Shown here: positions 17,324 to 26,692 of the stretch, in pieces | How the letters are laid out: every line of letters begins with the position of its first letter | Position numbering within the stretch: position 1 is the stretch's first letter | Origin: Verrucomicrobiota bacterium | GTDB lineage: Bacteria; Verrucomicrobiota; Verrucomicrobiia; CAIQCK01 | NCBI GenBank assembly: GCA_016222825.1 | Contig: JACRQF010000002.1 | Span: forward strand, 1-64,000 | Length of the DNA stretch: 64,000 nt | Direction of reading: 5' to 3' | The notes under the pieces: generated by a model | Told to the model about the DNA's origin: nothing | Seen by the model: the letters and a program-made list of their open reading frames with translations, nothing else | Database searches by the model: none | Translations under genes and position numbers: made by a program

Positions 17324-18781
17324 TTAAAAACTCCCGCCCAGCGCTGCCATGCCGCGGCGGCAAATCTCGCGCGCGTATTCCGTCCAGCGTCCTTGCCCCC
17401 AGTAGCGATAACAACTGGTCTGCGCCACCAGGTTGTGGAAGAGCGCGTTGCGGTAGGCGTGACTGCGCGTGTCCACTTTGCGCCCGTTGAGCTTCTCGTG
17501 GAACGCGGCGCTGAGCTTGTTCATCGGGTCGAGCACATTCTCGTAGCCATGCACCCAACTCAGGTTGTTCGTCCACGAACCGCCTTCCATGTGGAAACGG
17601 TGGTCGCTCCGCTTCGCCTCCTCGATGGCCTTGGCGACGTTCTCCGGCGTGGGCTGGTCGCCGACGCGCTGCCAGAGCGCGTGCTGGTGCAGCGGCAGAA
17701 TGGACGCGAAGTCCTTCTCTGTCACGCCCGCCGCCGCGAGCAGTTCGAGGTATTCGGTGCCGTTGATGCCAACGACGCCTTCGGTGCCGAGGCTGTGCCA
17801 CACCGGTTTGTAGTTGTTCGGGAACTCGTTCATCATCACGCCGCCGTTTTCGCCGTCGGCGATCTGCGCCACCATCGGCGGCACGCGCCGGCCGGCCAGC
17901 TCGCGCGGATGGAGGCCGCGGGCCTCGCCGATCGGCTGCATTTGCGCGACCAGCTTGGTGTCGGAGCCTTGGGTCTTGATCAGCGCAATGATGGAGACTT
18001 CCTCGCCGCGCGAGTTGCGGGTAACGAGCCGGCGCGGCAGGTAGCGCTCGCGCAAACCGTGGCCGTCGGTTTCCTCGACAGTGTGTTCCTGCACCAGCAG
18101 CCATTGAAAACCGCACTCGCGCAACGCGCGGACGTATTCGTAGGCGAGGTCGGGATGGTTCGGCAGGTGCATCTCCGGCGGCGAGAAGCCGCGCACGCGC
18201 CGCAGCGCCTCCCAGCCGAAAATAGCGGCGAAGTTGTGTTGCCACGCGCGGATGTGAAGCTGGATGTCAGGCACCGGCGTCGAAGGGACGACGGCGTGGC
18301 CCCACATCGTGCCGAGCCATTCGGCGCACGGCCAGTAGCGGTCGTCGTGGACGATCGTCTTGAGATTGTCGAGAATGTCGCCGCGGCCCATCTGGCGCAG
18401 CCCGAACAGCAGTTCGCCGGAGTAGTCGAGCATGATGCGCGGATGGCGGCCGCCGTCGGCCAGCTCGCGGATGAAGTCGGCGATGCGGCTGTAGCACCAC
18501 GCGAACACCGGCGCATCGTGCATGCCGTGGACGTGCTGCCGCTCCATCATGTATTGGAGGTTGCCGATGATCGGCGAGGACGTCATGTCGCCGTCCTGCA
18601 GGATCAGGGGCTGGTGCATGTGCAGCGCCATTCCGAACGCCGATTGGAGCCGGTCCGCTTGGAACGGCGTGCGGCCCGCATAGACCGGCGCGCCGGCGCG
18701 CGTGACCTTCTCCACTTCCTTATCCCAACCGCAGAGGTTGGGCAGACCGTCAATGATTTCCGAAATCGGATCGAGCTTCAT
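17324..18781 (-). CDS. Glycoside hydrolase family 57 protein
   Basis: The 485-residue protein has GH57 conserved region 1 (HMHQP, residues 54-58) and the candidate nucleophile region FSPPEMHLPNHPDLAYEY. Its ATG overlaps the stop of the upstream branching-enzyme gene (ATGA, 18781-18778), so it is translationally coupled. GH57 enzymes act on alpha-glucans as amylases, 4-alpha-glucanotransferases or branching enzymes; with its neighbours this suggests glycogen or starch metabolism. It differs enough from the adjacent GH57 gene that it is not a simple recent duplicate. The specific reaction is not assigned. Confidence 0.8.
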   Translation of the reverse strand: MKLDPISEIIDGLPNLCGWDKEVEKVTRAGAPVYAGRTPFQADRLQSAFGMALHMHQPLILQDGDMTSSPIIGNLQYMMERQHVHGMHDAPVFAWCYSRIADFIRELADGGRHPRIMLDYSGELLFGLRQMGRGDILDNLKTIVHDDRYWPCAEWLGTMWGHAVVPSTPVPDIQLHIRAWQHNFAAIFGWEALRRVRGFSPPEMHLPNHPDLAYEYVRALRECGFQWLLVQEHTVEETDGHGLRERYLPRRLVTRNSRGEEVSIIALIKTQGSDTKLVAQMQPIGEARGLHPRELAGRRVPPMVAQIADGENGGVMMNEFPNNYKPVWHSLGTEGVVGINGTEYLELLAAAGVTEKDFASILPLHQHALWQRVGDQPTPENVAKAIEEAKRSDHRFHMEGGSWTNNLSWVHGYENVLDPMNKLSAAFHEKLNGRKVDTRSHAYRNALFHNLVAQTSCYRYWGQGRWTEYAREICRRGMAALGGSF

Positions 18782-20430
18782 AACTTGCCTTTCGTTTTCA
18801 AATTCACTGCTTCCCTCGCTTGCCCGCGTTCCGAGGCAAACTTGTAGTCCGCGCGATAAACGCGATAATCGAGCCGGGGAAAGATGTTGTCTCTGTCTTC
18901 CACTTCCCCCAACCACTCTTCGTAAATGCGATTCTCTTTCACCATCTCGTAAAGTCTTTGAAATCGTAACAAATGTTCCTTCGTCCGTCTAATCGCATAC
19001 GGCACCATCGAGCCGCTCGTCATAATAAACGCCCAGTCGCTCGACTGCGCCAGCAACAGCTCGCGCGCGGCCTGGTTGAGCGCGCGACGCGTCGGCCCGT
19101 CGGCGGCTGGAAAATGGCCGGCCAGCTCAACCATGTGGTCGGCGGCGGCGTGGAGGTGGCGGTAAATCCAGTCGTTGGCGGCGTTGAGCCAGACTTCGTT
19201 GTGGCCCTTGTAGCCCCAGCTCGACGCGCCGGGCGTCGCGGCTTGGTTGACCGGATACTCGGCGAGATATTCGGACGCGGCGATCATTTCCAAAGAGTCT
19301 CGGTTGCCGGCAATGTTGCGGCAGAGGTAGTTCAACCAGACCGGCCCCTCGAACCACCAGTGCCCGAACAACTCCGCGTCGTAGGGTGCGACGGCCACCG
19401 GCTTCCGTCCCATCGCGACGCGCAGCCCCTCGACCTGCCGCTGGCGGCTTTCCACAAAATGTTTCGCGTGCATCGCCGCCTTGTCGAGAGCGCGCTGCCG
19501 CACATACGGCTCCTTGCTGTCGGTGCGGCCGGTGACACGGTGATACTTGATGCCGGTGTTCACACGCCGGCCGTCACGATGGAGGTAGGGCTTGATGTAG
19601 TCGAAATCCAGGTCGTGGCCGATGTCGCGGTAAAACTCCCGGTAATCGGGATCGCCCGGATAGCCTTCCGACGAACTCCACACCTGCCGCGAGGCTTCCG
19701 GGTCGCGCCCGAACGCCGCCACGCCGCTCGGGCAGTAAAGCGGCGCGTGGACGCCGAACTTCGCGCGGTCGCTGGCGTGCTGGATGGCGTCGCTCTCGAC
19801 GAAGAAGTAGCGCAACCCCGCCTCCTTCAACGTCCCGTCGAGGCCGGGATAATAACCGCACTCCGGCAGCCAGACGCCGCGCGCCTCGCGGCCGAACGTT
19901 TCCGCGTAGTCGCCTGCGCCGATGAGCACCTGTGCGCGCACAGCGGCGGGATTGGCGCGCAGCAGCGGCAAAAAACCGTGCGTCGCCGCCGCGGCGATGA
20001 TCTCCAGCTTGCCGGCCTGTTGCAGCCGCGCAAACGCGCCGACCAGGTCGCGCTTCCAGCGGTTGCTGTAGTCCTCGCGCGCTGCGCGGAAGCGGTCCCG
20101 GTAGAAGACGGCGTTGTCGTGGAAGTCGGGCAGGTGCCGCGTGCGCTCGACCTCCTTCTCCGCCAGCTCGCAAAGGCGGTCGAGCCGGCGCTCACATCGC
20201 TGGCGCAGCAACTCGTCGTTGAGCATCGCCACCAACGTCGGCGTCAGCGACATTGTCAGCCGGAACTCCACGCCGTCCGCCGCCAGCCCTTCCATCGTCC
20301 AGAGCAGGGGGATGTAGCTTTCGGTGACGGCTTCGTAGAGCCAGTCCTCTTCGAGAAAATCGTCGTCCTCCGGGTGGCGCACGAAGGGCAGGTGCGCGTG
20401 CAAGACCAGCGCAAGGTATCCGAGGGACAT
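18778..20430 (-). CDS. GH57 1,4-alpha-glucan branching enzyme
   Basis: The 550-residue protein resembles GH57 branching enzymes. It has HAHLPFVRHPE at the N-terminus, the nucleophile in GVWLPECGYYPG (Glu190), the acid/base region in PYDAELFGHWWFEGP (Asp351), and a C-terminal DUF1957-type helical domain containing SSDWAFIMTSGSM and RFQRLYEM. It would form alpha-1,6 branches in glycogen. The frame is open further upstream, but ATG 20430 starts right at the conserved N-terminus, 2 nt after the DUF4912 gene stop. It overlaps the next GH57 gene by 4 nt. Confidence 0.9.
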   Translation of the reverse strand: MSLGYLALVLHAHLPFVRHPEDDDFLEEDWLYEAVTESYIPLLWTMEGLAADGVEFRLTMSLTPTLVAMLNDELLRQRCERRLDRLCELAEKEVERTRHLPDFHDNAVFYRDRFRAAREDYSNRWKRDLVGAFARLQQAGKLEIIAAAATHGFLPLLRANPAAVRAQVLIGAGDYAETFGREARGVWLPECGYYPGLDGTLKEAGLRYFFVESDAIQHASDRAKFGVHAPLYCPSGVAAFGRDPEASRQVWSSSEGYPGDPDYREFYRDIGHDLDFDYIKPYLHRDGRRVNTGIKYHRVTGRTDSKEPYVRQRALDKAAMHAKHFVESRQRQVEGLRVAMGRKPVAVAPYDAELFGHWWFEGPVWLNYLCRNIAGNRDSLEMIAASEYLAEYPVNQAATPGASSWGYKGHNEVWLNAANDWIYRHLHAAADHMVELAGHFPAADGPTRRALNQAARELLLAQSSDWAFIMTSGSMVPYAIRRTKEHLLRFQRLYEMVKENRIYEEWLGEVEDRDNIFPRLDYRVYRADYKFASERGQAREAVNLKTKGKL

Positions 20431-20432
20431 TG

Positions 20433-21608
20433 TTACTTGCCGCGCGCCGCGTCGTCGCCGGCCAGCGGCAACGCCATCCGCACGCTGAACGTGCCGTCCG
20501 GGTTCACCTTCACAGGCCGGCCGCAGACCTCCACGGTCTGGCCCGGCATCGCGCGGCCGTAGATGACCAGTTCGGCGTTCAACTCCAGTTTGATCGAAGG
20601 CGCACGCTCGTCCGCCGCGCCAAGACCGCCACTGCTTGCGCCGAAACGCTCCACACTGTGCGACGACGGCGCGCTCTCCGGCTCTGCCGCCGCCGGCGAC
20701 TCCTGCGAAGCCGGGTGCTCGGTCGCGGCCGGCGCGTGACCGTTGCCATTGCCAATGGAACCCGGCGGCGAGTGAATCTCTTCGCACCACCGGTTGGTTG
20801 CCGCGGCGCTTTGCGAAGCCGTCGCGGCGTTGAATTCAGCAGTGGTCGGCGGCGGTGGTGGCAAAGGAAATGTTTCCGGAACCGCAGCGCGCGCCGGTTC
20901 CGAAGCGGCCATGTTCCCGGCGGCAGCACCGGCCGCGACGGGCTGCTCGGCGGCGGGCAGCAAAACGGTCCCGACAATCACCGGCGCCGGCTCGCCAGCT
21001 TCGTCCGCCACGACTGCAATGGGCGCGGGCACTTCTTCGCGCGCCGGCTCCTCGGCGGGGGCGGTCTCGCCGGTGAGCGGCTCGACTTTCATCCACTCCG
21101 CTTCCGCGCGCGGCGCCTCCGCCGCTGCCGGCACCTGCACGACGCCGGACCGGCTCACCGGCATGAACGCGCCGTCCGCGCGCAAGCCGATCTCGGCGCA
21201 GTAGGTTTTCCCGCCGGACCAAAGGTTCACATACCAGTTGCCGGCGGAGACATCCACCGGCACGTCGAAGCTGTCGCGCGCGTTGCCGCCATCGAACTCG
21301 ACATCGGTGACATCGTAGAAACGCAGCACCCACGCCGTTTCCCCGGCCCCCGCCTTCGCCCGCGCCGCCTGGCAATCCGACGCGGTGATTTCCCAATAGG
21401 CGTGAATCCAGTGCGGCTCAATCTCAACGAGCGTCAGCCGCGTGCGGCCGTAGCTGGCGGGCAATTCAGCGGGCGTTTCCGGCGGAGCCGCCAGCAGCAA
21501 CTCGACCAAACCAGCCTTGCCGAGTCCGCGCCGGACGGAAATGCCGGCGCGCTCAGCCATCGCCAGCAACTGCTTGCGCGACATGGTTTCGAGTTCGCTT
21601 CGATTCAT
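20433..21608 (-). CDS. DUF4912 protein with SAP/Rho-N-like N-terminus
   Basis: The 391-residue protein starts with a short helix-turn-helix block (SRKQLLAMAERAGISVRRG) like Rho N-terminal/SAP modules. The DUF4912 domain follows (RLTLVEIEPHWIHAYWEIT through GNWYVNLWSGGKTYCAEIG, residues about 50-165), then a long Pro/Ala/Glu-rich linker, and a C-terminal beta module (VEVCGRPVKVNPDGTFSVRM). DUF4912 has a carbohydrate-binding-like sandwich look. Being first in an operon with two GH57 glucan enzymes suggests an alpha-glucan scaffold or regulator. ATG 21608 is chosen; an in-frame ATG at 21629 would add seven residues. Confidence 0.85.
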   Translation of the reverse strand: MNRSELETMSRKQLLAMAERAGISVRRGLGKAGLVELLLAAPPETPAELPASYGRTRLTLVEIEPHWIHAYWEITASDCQAARAKAGAGETAWVLRFYDVTDVEFDGGNARDSFDVPVDVSAGNWYVNLWSGGKTYCAEIGLRADGAFMPVSRSGVVQVPAAAEAPRAEAEWMKVEPLTGETAPAEEPAREEVPAPIAVVADEAGEPAPVIVGTVLLPAAEQPVAAGAAAGNMAASEPARAAVPETFPLPPPPPTTAEFNAATASQSAAATNRWCEEIHSPPGSIGNGNGHAPAATEHPASQESPAAAEPESAPSSHSVERFGASSGGLGAADERAPSIKLELNAELVIYGRAMPGQTVEVCGRPVKVNPDGTFSVRMALPLAGDDAARGK

Positions 21609-21733
21609 AACCCTACCAACATGGGCCATTGCCCGGTAAGATGCGGTCGCCCGCAGCTTGAACAGTGACGGTGTTTATAGCGAGTTCCCCCGCCGACTCC
21701 AACAGCTTTTCTGCGCAAGCGAAACGTCGCCGG

Positions 21734-22759
21734 CTACGCCGCGCTCTTTTTCGCGCCGAAGAACATCCGCAGCATCCAGGCTACCACGACCAGCATGACC
21801 ACAAAGCAGGCGAGGAACATCGCGAACGGCGACCATTGCGGCGCCACGCGCCAAGAAGCCAGGTCGAATTCTCCCGCGAGCCTCAGCAGCCGCACCGTGT
21901 GCCGGACGAAAACCATTCCCGCCAGCGACAGGAACAACATTATCCCGGAGAGCCAGAAGTTCTTCTTGAAGAAGAAATGCAGCGACACGAGCGAGAGCAG
22001 GACGGACGCCGTCAACGCCCAAATGGCGGGCGAGCGCATGAGGGCCAAGAGATGTTCCTGCAACGCCAGCAGGTAAGCCATGCCGACCAGCGCCGCCGCC
22101 ACCATGCCCCCGACGAAGAACCGTTTGCCGGTCGCGAACACCTCCACGTCGTTGCGCCCAAGCAGGCCGACAAAGAAGCCGCCAACCGTCAGCGCGCCGA
22201 ACACCATGTGCAGCCAGCGCAACGCGTAGTCGCCCACCGCCGGGTTCCAGACGAAACCGGACTGGTCCCTGGCGTAGAGGTCGCGGATGAGGCCCGGTTG
22301 TTCCGCCATCGAGAACACGGAGCTATAGACCAGCGACACGTAGAGCAGCCCGGCCAGCGCCAGCAGCAACACCGCCTTGCCGGCCCTGCCCGTCCGCTGG
22401 CCTGCGAACGACGCGCGGTAGAGCGCGTAGTAGGCCACGATCACCGCCGCGGGCACGCCGAGCCAGAACCAGCCGCTCACGATGGCGGCCGCATAAACCT
22501 GGCGCGGATAAACCAGTTGCAGGAACAGCAACGGCGCGACGCCGAGCGTCACCGTTGCCGCCGTCGCCGCGGGGAAGAGCCGCGCGAACTTCACCGCCGT
22601 CGCGTCGTCCCATCGCTTCCGCGCGTTCGACAGCAGCGTGATAATGACGCCGCCGAGCAGGAAGTTCATCGCCATGAAATGCAGGCTCAACGTGAGCAGG
22701 TGCAGCACCGTTACCAGCCAGAGCGGCGCTGAGATGAATTGGTAGTCCGGGAGATTCAC
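21734..22759 (-). CDS. Multi-pass membrane partner of the cytochrome-bd-like subunit
   Basis: The 341-residue hydrophobic protein has about nine transmembrane helices. It begins at GTG 22759, overlapping the upstream gene stop (GTGA), so the two are stoichiometrically coupled. The first helix (VLHLLTLSLHFMAMNFLLGG) resembles that of its upstream partner (VFHVFVSHFAIGGG), including a histidine that could ligate heme, so it may be a diverged CydA-like rather than CydB-like subunit. No c-type heme motif is present. Probably the second membrane subunit of a respiratory complex. Confidence 0.65.
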   Translation of the reverse strand: MNLPDYQFISAPLWLVTVLHLLTLSLHFMAMNFLLGGVIITLLSNARKRWDDATAVKFARLFPAATAATVTLGVAPLLFLQLVYPRQVYAAAIVSGWFWLGVPAAVIVAYYALYRASFAGQRTGRAGKAVLLLALAGLLYVSLVYSSVFSMAEQPGLIRDLYARDQSGFVWNPAVGDYALRWLHMVFGALTVGGFFVGLLGRNDVEVFATGKRFFVGGMVAAALVGMAYLLALQEHLLALMRSPAIWALTASVLLSLVSLHFFFKKNFWLSGIMLFLSLAGMVFVRHTVRLLRLAGEFDLASWRVAPQWSPFAMFLACFVVMLVVVAWMLRMFFGAKKSAA

Positions 22760-24267
22760 TTTTTGCCTCCTTTGCCGAGTTCCTGGAGAAACGCCACGAG
22801 GGCCTTGCGTTCCGCAGCGTCGCCGGTGTAGGCGGGCATGCCCTCGCCCAGATCGGCCGCCGTGTTGAGCATGTTGTTCAGGTCGTCGGCGGACTGGCCC
22901 GCGAACGACTGCGATTTGTCGCTCGCCGCGCCGATGACGTGGCAGACGCCGCAGCGAATCGCGTAGGCCTTCCGGCCGAGTTCCACGCCCTCCAGCTTGT
23001 AGATTTCCGCCAGCGGGCGCTTGTCCGTATGATGGCCCAGATAGCCGGCAATCTTCTCCGCCTCCGCAGCCGTGCCGGGGAACGGCGGCATGTTGCCCTT
23101 GAGCTGGTGTGTTGCGCGGACGATGGCGGCGATGAACGCGCGGTCCATGCCATCGAACGCCGGCTTGAGCGCCTTGTAGCCGTTAAGCATGTGGCAGCTC
23201 TGGCAGGCGTGCCGGAACAAATCCGCCCCGTCGTCGCCGGTCTTGAATGCCATCTGCGCGAGAAGGCCCTCCTTCTTGTAACGGTCCGCCTGTGCCACCT
23301 CCACCCCGTTGCCGTAGATGTAGCCGGCGAGAATGTAGGGCTTGCGGATGGATTCGCGGAACCACTCGAACGCGCCGAACCACGCCAGCCCCAGCACCAT
23401 CAACGCCGCCGCCGCGCCGTAGCCGAGTTTCCGCGGCGCGAGCAGGCCGAACACCACCAGCAGCGCGCCGATGGCCACCGCGAGCCAGACCGAGATTTCC
23501 ATCGAGTGAATCGGCGTCGGCATCGTTTGCAGCGCCTTTGCCGTCACTGCCGCCGGGATCGCCTTCCAATACCAATACTGGCACACCGCCGTCACCGCCA
23601 GACCCGCGACGCCCCACCCCGCCGACCAGCGCACCGTCCGTTCCTTGAACCCGCCCGCCTCGCACCGCGCCACCACCAGCAACGCGTAGAGGCCCGCCAA
23701 CATCACGCACACACCCGTGCGCAACACCAGCGACGGCCAGAAGGTCGGGTTGAAGAAGCCGTCCCAGAAATCCCCCGTCGCCAGCCACTGCCCCGGCGTG
23801 AGCATGAACGTGACGATGCCGTTGATGATGAACAGCGACAGCCACGCGAACACGAAGTAAATCCACCCCACCGCCATGTGCGCGCGCGGCGCCATCGTCT
23901 TCCAGCCGTAGAAGTAGATCATCGCCGCCGCGATCTCGACCACGAAGAACGTCCACTCCGTCGCCCAGCCCCAGACGTAATTATGAATCAGCGCCTCCGT
24001 GGCCGTGGGCGAAATCAGGCCGATGATGAACCAGATGCCCACGCCCGTCAGCGCGCCAGCCACGAGCGTCGTCAGCACAAAGAACTTCGACAGCCTCTCC
24101 AGAAACTCCAGCCGCCGGGCATCGCCGGCCTTGCGCGCGAGATGCTCGCTCACCACCAGATACAACCCGCCGCCGATGGCGAAATGCGACACGAACACAT
24201 GGAAGACGGCGATCACCGCCATCAACACCCCGTAGCTGACCGGCACATCCCAAAACGGATAGTTCAT
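22756..24267 (-). CDS. CydA-like cytochrome with C-terminal di-heme cytochrome c region
   Basis: The 503-residue protein has an N-terminal CydA-like membrane part of about nine helices (VSHFAIGGGLYLV, VWGWATEWTFFVVE, GIVTFMLTPGQWL). The C-terminal soluble part has two c-type heme motifs: CQSCH (Cys355) and CGVCH (Cys439). The final segment (AADLGEGMPAYTGDAAERKALVAFLQEL) is typical of small cytochromes c. The start is uncertain between ATG 24270 and 24267; GGAGG lies upstream. Cytochrome-bd-superfamily members with C-terminal c-hemes are known and are thought to accept electrons through the hemes c rather than directly from quinol. The canonical Q-loop is not visible. Electron donor and acceptor are unknown. 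Confidence 0.8.
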   Translation of the reverse strand: MNYPFWDVPVSYGVLMAVIAVFHVFVSHFAIGGGLYLVVSEHLARKAGDARRLEFLERLSKFFVLTTLVAGALTGVGIWFIIGLISPTATEALIHNYVWGWATEWTFFVVEIAAAMIYFYGWKTMAPRAHMAVGWIYFVFAWLSLFIINGIVTFMLTPGQWLATGDFWDGFFNPTFWPSLVLRTGVCVMLAGLYALLVVARCEAGGFKERTVRWSAGWGVAGLAVTAVCQYWYWKAIPAAVTAKALQTMPTPIHSMEISVWLAVAIGALLVVFGLLAPRKLGYGAAAALMVLGLAWFGAFEWFRESIRKPYILAGYIYGNGVEVAQADRYKKEGLLAQMAFKTGDDGADLFRHACQSCHMLNGYKALKPAFDGMDRAFIAAIVRATHQLKGNMPPFPGTAAEAEKIAGYLGHHTDKRPLAEIYKLEGVELGRKAYAIRCGVCHVIGAASDKSQSFAGQSADDLNNMLNTAADLGEGMPAYTGDAAERKALVAFLQELGKGGKK

Positions 24268-24423
24268 CATCAACCTCCTGCGATATTTCTGGCGGCCAGT
24301 TTAGACGACCGGCCCGCCCGGCGCAAGAGGATGGACGAGGATGGGGTGCGATTGATTGTGCCAGTCAATGACGCGCGAGACTCAACCGCGGCGGCGTCTT
24401 CTCCGCCGTCTCGTTGTGCGGGG

Positions 24424-24453
24424 TTGGCACGAAGGCCGTGGTTCGCGTAGAAT
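24424..24453 (+). promoter_or_regulatory. Putative promoter of msrB
   Basis: TTGGCA (24424-24429) and TAGAAT (24448-24453) are 18 bases apart. A start seven or so bases downstream would fall at about 24460, only a couple of bases before the msrB ATG (24462), and no ribosome site precedes that ATG. The message may be leaderless. Confidence 0.45.
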
Positions 24454-24461
24454 ATCACGGC

Positions 24462-24977
24462 ATGAAACCAACCATCACTTTACTGGCGTTGCTGGCCGCG
24501 GTTTCCTTCGCCGCCGGCGAGGGCAAGCCCGCGGCCCCGGCCCAACGCGGAGGTTCCACCATGACCAACCAAGTCACCAAGACCGACGCCGAGTGGAAGA
24601 AGATTCTCACCCCGGAGCAGTATCGCATCCTGCGCGAGAAAGGCACCGAGCGGGCGTTCACCGGCGAATACTGGAACAACCGCGACGTGGGCGTCTATCG
24701 TTGCGCCGCCTGCAACGCCGAGTTGTTCACCTCGGAAACCAAGTTCGATTCCCACTGTGGCTGGCCGAGCTTTTTCGCAGCGAAGGCGAAGCAGAACATC
24801 CGGCTCCAACCGGACAACAGCCACGGGATGCAGCGCACGGAGGTGTTGTGCGCCCGTTGCGGCGGTCATCTCGGCCATCTCTTCGACGACGGCCCCGCGC
24901 CGACCGGCCAGCGTTATTGCATCAACTCCGTCTCCATCAAACTGGAGAAGAAGAAGAAAGAGGAAGAAAAGAAATAA
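24462..24977 (+). CDS. msrB: Exported peptide-methionine (R)-S-oxide reductase
   Basis: The 171-residue MsrB has an added signal peptide ([15 protein letters not shown]), so it works outside the cytoplasm repairing methionine-R-sulfoxide in envelope proteins. Family blocks are complete: [11 protein letters not shown], zinc CxxC pairs (CAAC, CARC), [19 protein letters not shown] and catalytic Cys153 in RYCINSVS. It ends in a Lys/Glu-rich tail. The start is ATG 24462; the frame is open for 16 codons upstream but the signal peptide fits the chosen start. The electron donor (a thioredoxin-like protein) is not nearby. Confidence 0.93.
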   Translation: MKPTITLLALLAAVSFAAGEGKPAAPAQRGGSTMTNQVTKTDAEWKKILTPEQYRILREKGTERAFTGEYWNNRDVGVYRCAACNAELFTSETKFDSHCGWPSFFAAKAKQNIRLQPDNSHGMQRTEVLCARCGGHLGHLFDDGPAPTGQRYCINSVSIKLEKKKKEEEKK

Positions 24978-25018
24978 CGCCGCCCGGCGTGACCAGCCGC
25001 GCCTGCCCCACGCAACCG

Positions 25019-25741
25019 TCAGTTTTTGTTGGGAAACGGCGAGGTGGCAGGCTTTCGCATGCTGCCCGGCGCATCGTGCTGGATGACGCTGCCCCTGCGC
25101 AGTTGAGTCGGCGGCGGCGCGGCATTTCTCCGTGTGGCTCTTGAAGTCGCGGTCCTCGATCCAGAGTGAATGGTTATCAGCCCGCCGGGAAACACCTCGA
25201 TCACGGGCACGATCACGACGGAGGTGGTGTTCTCCGGCAACCACAGCCAGCCAAGCTGCCGGTCAAACACCCAGTGACCCGCCATCGGGTCCGGCTGCGA
25301 TGGCGATGGCGGCTCAGGAGGCGGTGGCGGCGCGGGAGCGGGCGGCTCCGCTTGCGCGGTTTCGTTGGCGGTGTCCGACATGAGCGCGTCCAGCGCATGC
25401 TGTTCCGGAACATTGGTGGTGATGTCCACGGGCGCGGCGGGAGGTGGCGCGACGGCAACAGGCGGCGCGGGCGCGGCCGGTTGCTCAGCCAGCGCCACGG
25501 CGACCATCGCGAGCGCCTGGCTCAGCGCCGACTCCACAGCCGGCGGCGGTTGCTTCACGGCGGATGACTTGGTCTGCGCTGCCCGCTGCGGTGGATTCAC
25601 GGCCGGCACGGCGCGCGCCGCGCTCTTCGGCGCTTGCGGAGTGTCCGGAGAAAGCGTGCGAATGAACGATCCCACCATCCCGAAGAAAAGCCCCAGCCCG
25701 AACAGCAACACACCGCAAATGATGGCCGTCACGCGACTCAT
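25019..25741 (-). CDS. Single-pass membrane protein, Pro/Ala-rich, unknown
   Basis: The 240-residue protein has one N-terminal transmembrane helix (VTAIICGVLLFGLGLFFGMVGSFI), then a long Pro/Ala linker with two prolyl-rich runs, and a short ordered C-terminal part (GHWVFDRQLGWLWLP, then SVVIVPVIEVFPGGLITIHSG). GAGG lies nine bases before ATG 25741, which fixes the start. It converges with msrB. I do not recognise the family. Topology suggests a membrane-anchored protein spanning part of the periplasm. Confidence 0.6.
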   Translation of the reverse strand: MSRVTAIICGVLLFGLGLFFGMVGSFIRTLSPDTPQAPKSAARAVPAVNPPQRAAQTKSSAVKQPPPAVESALSQALAMVAVALAEQPAAPAPPVAVAPPPAAPVDITTNVPEQHALDALMSDTANETAQAEPPAPAPPPPPEPPSPSQPDPMAGHWVFDRQLGWLWLPENTTSVVIVPVIEVFPGGLITIHSGSRTATSRATRRNAAPPPTQLRRGSVIQHDAPGSMRKPATSPFPNKN

Positions 25742-25846
25742 ACAAATCATCCTCGCGCCGGTCCTCACCGGCGCGCGGTAAGATGGACGAACCGCCGCCG
25801 AATGGCAACCCCGCGCTCCGGGCACGAGACGGCGAAAAGGCGCCGC

Positions 25847-26692
25847 CTACTTGAGCGCCTTCTTGACGAACTTCAGGCCCTTCACGGCGATGTCTTTGTT
25901 GCTCGGCTCGATCTTGCGCCAGATCGCCGCGGCGCGCGCGATCACCTTCACATCCTGCGTGAACGACTCGATCACGACGTCGCCGTCGTAGCGCACGGCC
26001 TTGAGCGCCTTCGCGATGCCCGGCCAGTCAATGTGGTCGCCGCCCGGCGTGCCGCGGTCGCTGCCGCAGGCGTGGAAATGCGCCAACAACTTGCCGGCCT
26101 TGCGGATGGCGGCGGGCTGGTCCTTCTGCTCGATGTTCATGTGGAACGTGTCGAGGTGCAGCTTCAATACCGGGCTGCCCGCGTCGCGGATCATCTTCAG
26201 GCCCTGGTCCACCGTGTTGATGAAGTCGGTCTCGAAGCGGTTCAGCGGCTCCATGCAAATCTGCCGGCCGCGTTTCCCGGCGTAGGCGCAAAGCTCGCGG
26301 AGGTTCTTCACCACCGTCGCCCACTGCTGCTTGTATTCGTCCGGCGGCACGGCATCGGCGCGGCCCACCGACGAATACACCGGCCCGATGAGCGACGGGC
26401 AATCCAGCACCACCATCTGGTCGAGCAACTTCTTCATGTAGTCGAGCGCCGTCTTCTGCTGCTCCTCGGTGCCGCGCAGGTCGCGGTCGGGGCCGAGGCA
26501 GGCGCAAACCGAGCCGCACACGAGGCCGGCCTTGTCCAACTCCGCCTTCACGTGCGCCGGGTCAATGTGCGACGGGTCCTCGATGGGAATCTCGACGGTG
26601 TCGAATCCCCATCGCTTGAAGGTCTTGAAAAGCTTGGTGCTGTCGTTGGTGAAGGGCGACGTGAACAGGAAGGAGTTGATGCCGAATCTCAT
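25847..26692 (-). CDS. D-tagatose 3-epimerase-like sugar epimerase
   Basis: The 281-residue TIM barrel of the ketose 3-epimerase family carries the four Mn/Co ligand motifs in order: Glu in ICMEPLNRFETDF, Asp in KLHLDTFHMNIE, His in LAHFHACGSDRG and Glu in DVVIESF. The HLDTFHMNIE block is characteristic. It interconverts ketohexoses or ketopentoses at C3 (D-tagatose, D-psicose or L-ribulose type). It would pair naturally with ribulokinase (12472), but they are 11 kb apart. Start ATG 26692. Confidence 0.87.
   Translation of the reverse strand: MRFGINSFLFTSPFTNDSTKLFKTFKRWGFDTVEIPIEDPSHIDPAHVKAELDKAGLVCGSVCACLGPDRDLRGTEEQQKTALDYMKKLLDQMVVLDCPSLIGPVYSSVGRADAVPPDEYKQQWATVVKNLRELCAYAGKRGRQICMEPLNRFETDFINTVDQGLKMIRDAGSPVLKLHLDTFHMNIEQKDQPAAIRKAGKLLAHFHACGSDRGTPGGDHIDWPGIAKALKAVRYDGDVVIESFTQDVKVIARAAAIWRKIEPSNKDIAVKGLKFVKKALK

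Noticed and set aside
17291..17338. Terminator between the E2-like and GH57 genes
   Set aside because: There is a GGCGGG-T5-A5 palindrome with a bulge, but the plus-strand stem is only about five pairs and it overlaps the GH57 stop, so it is not called.
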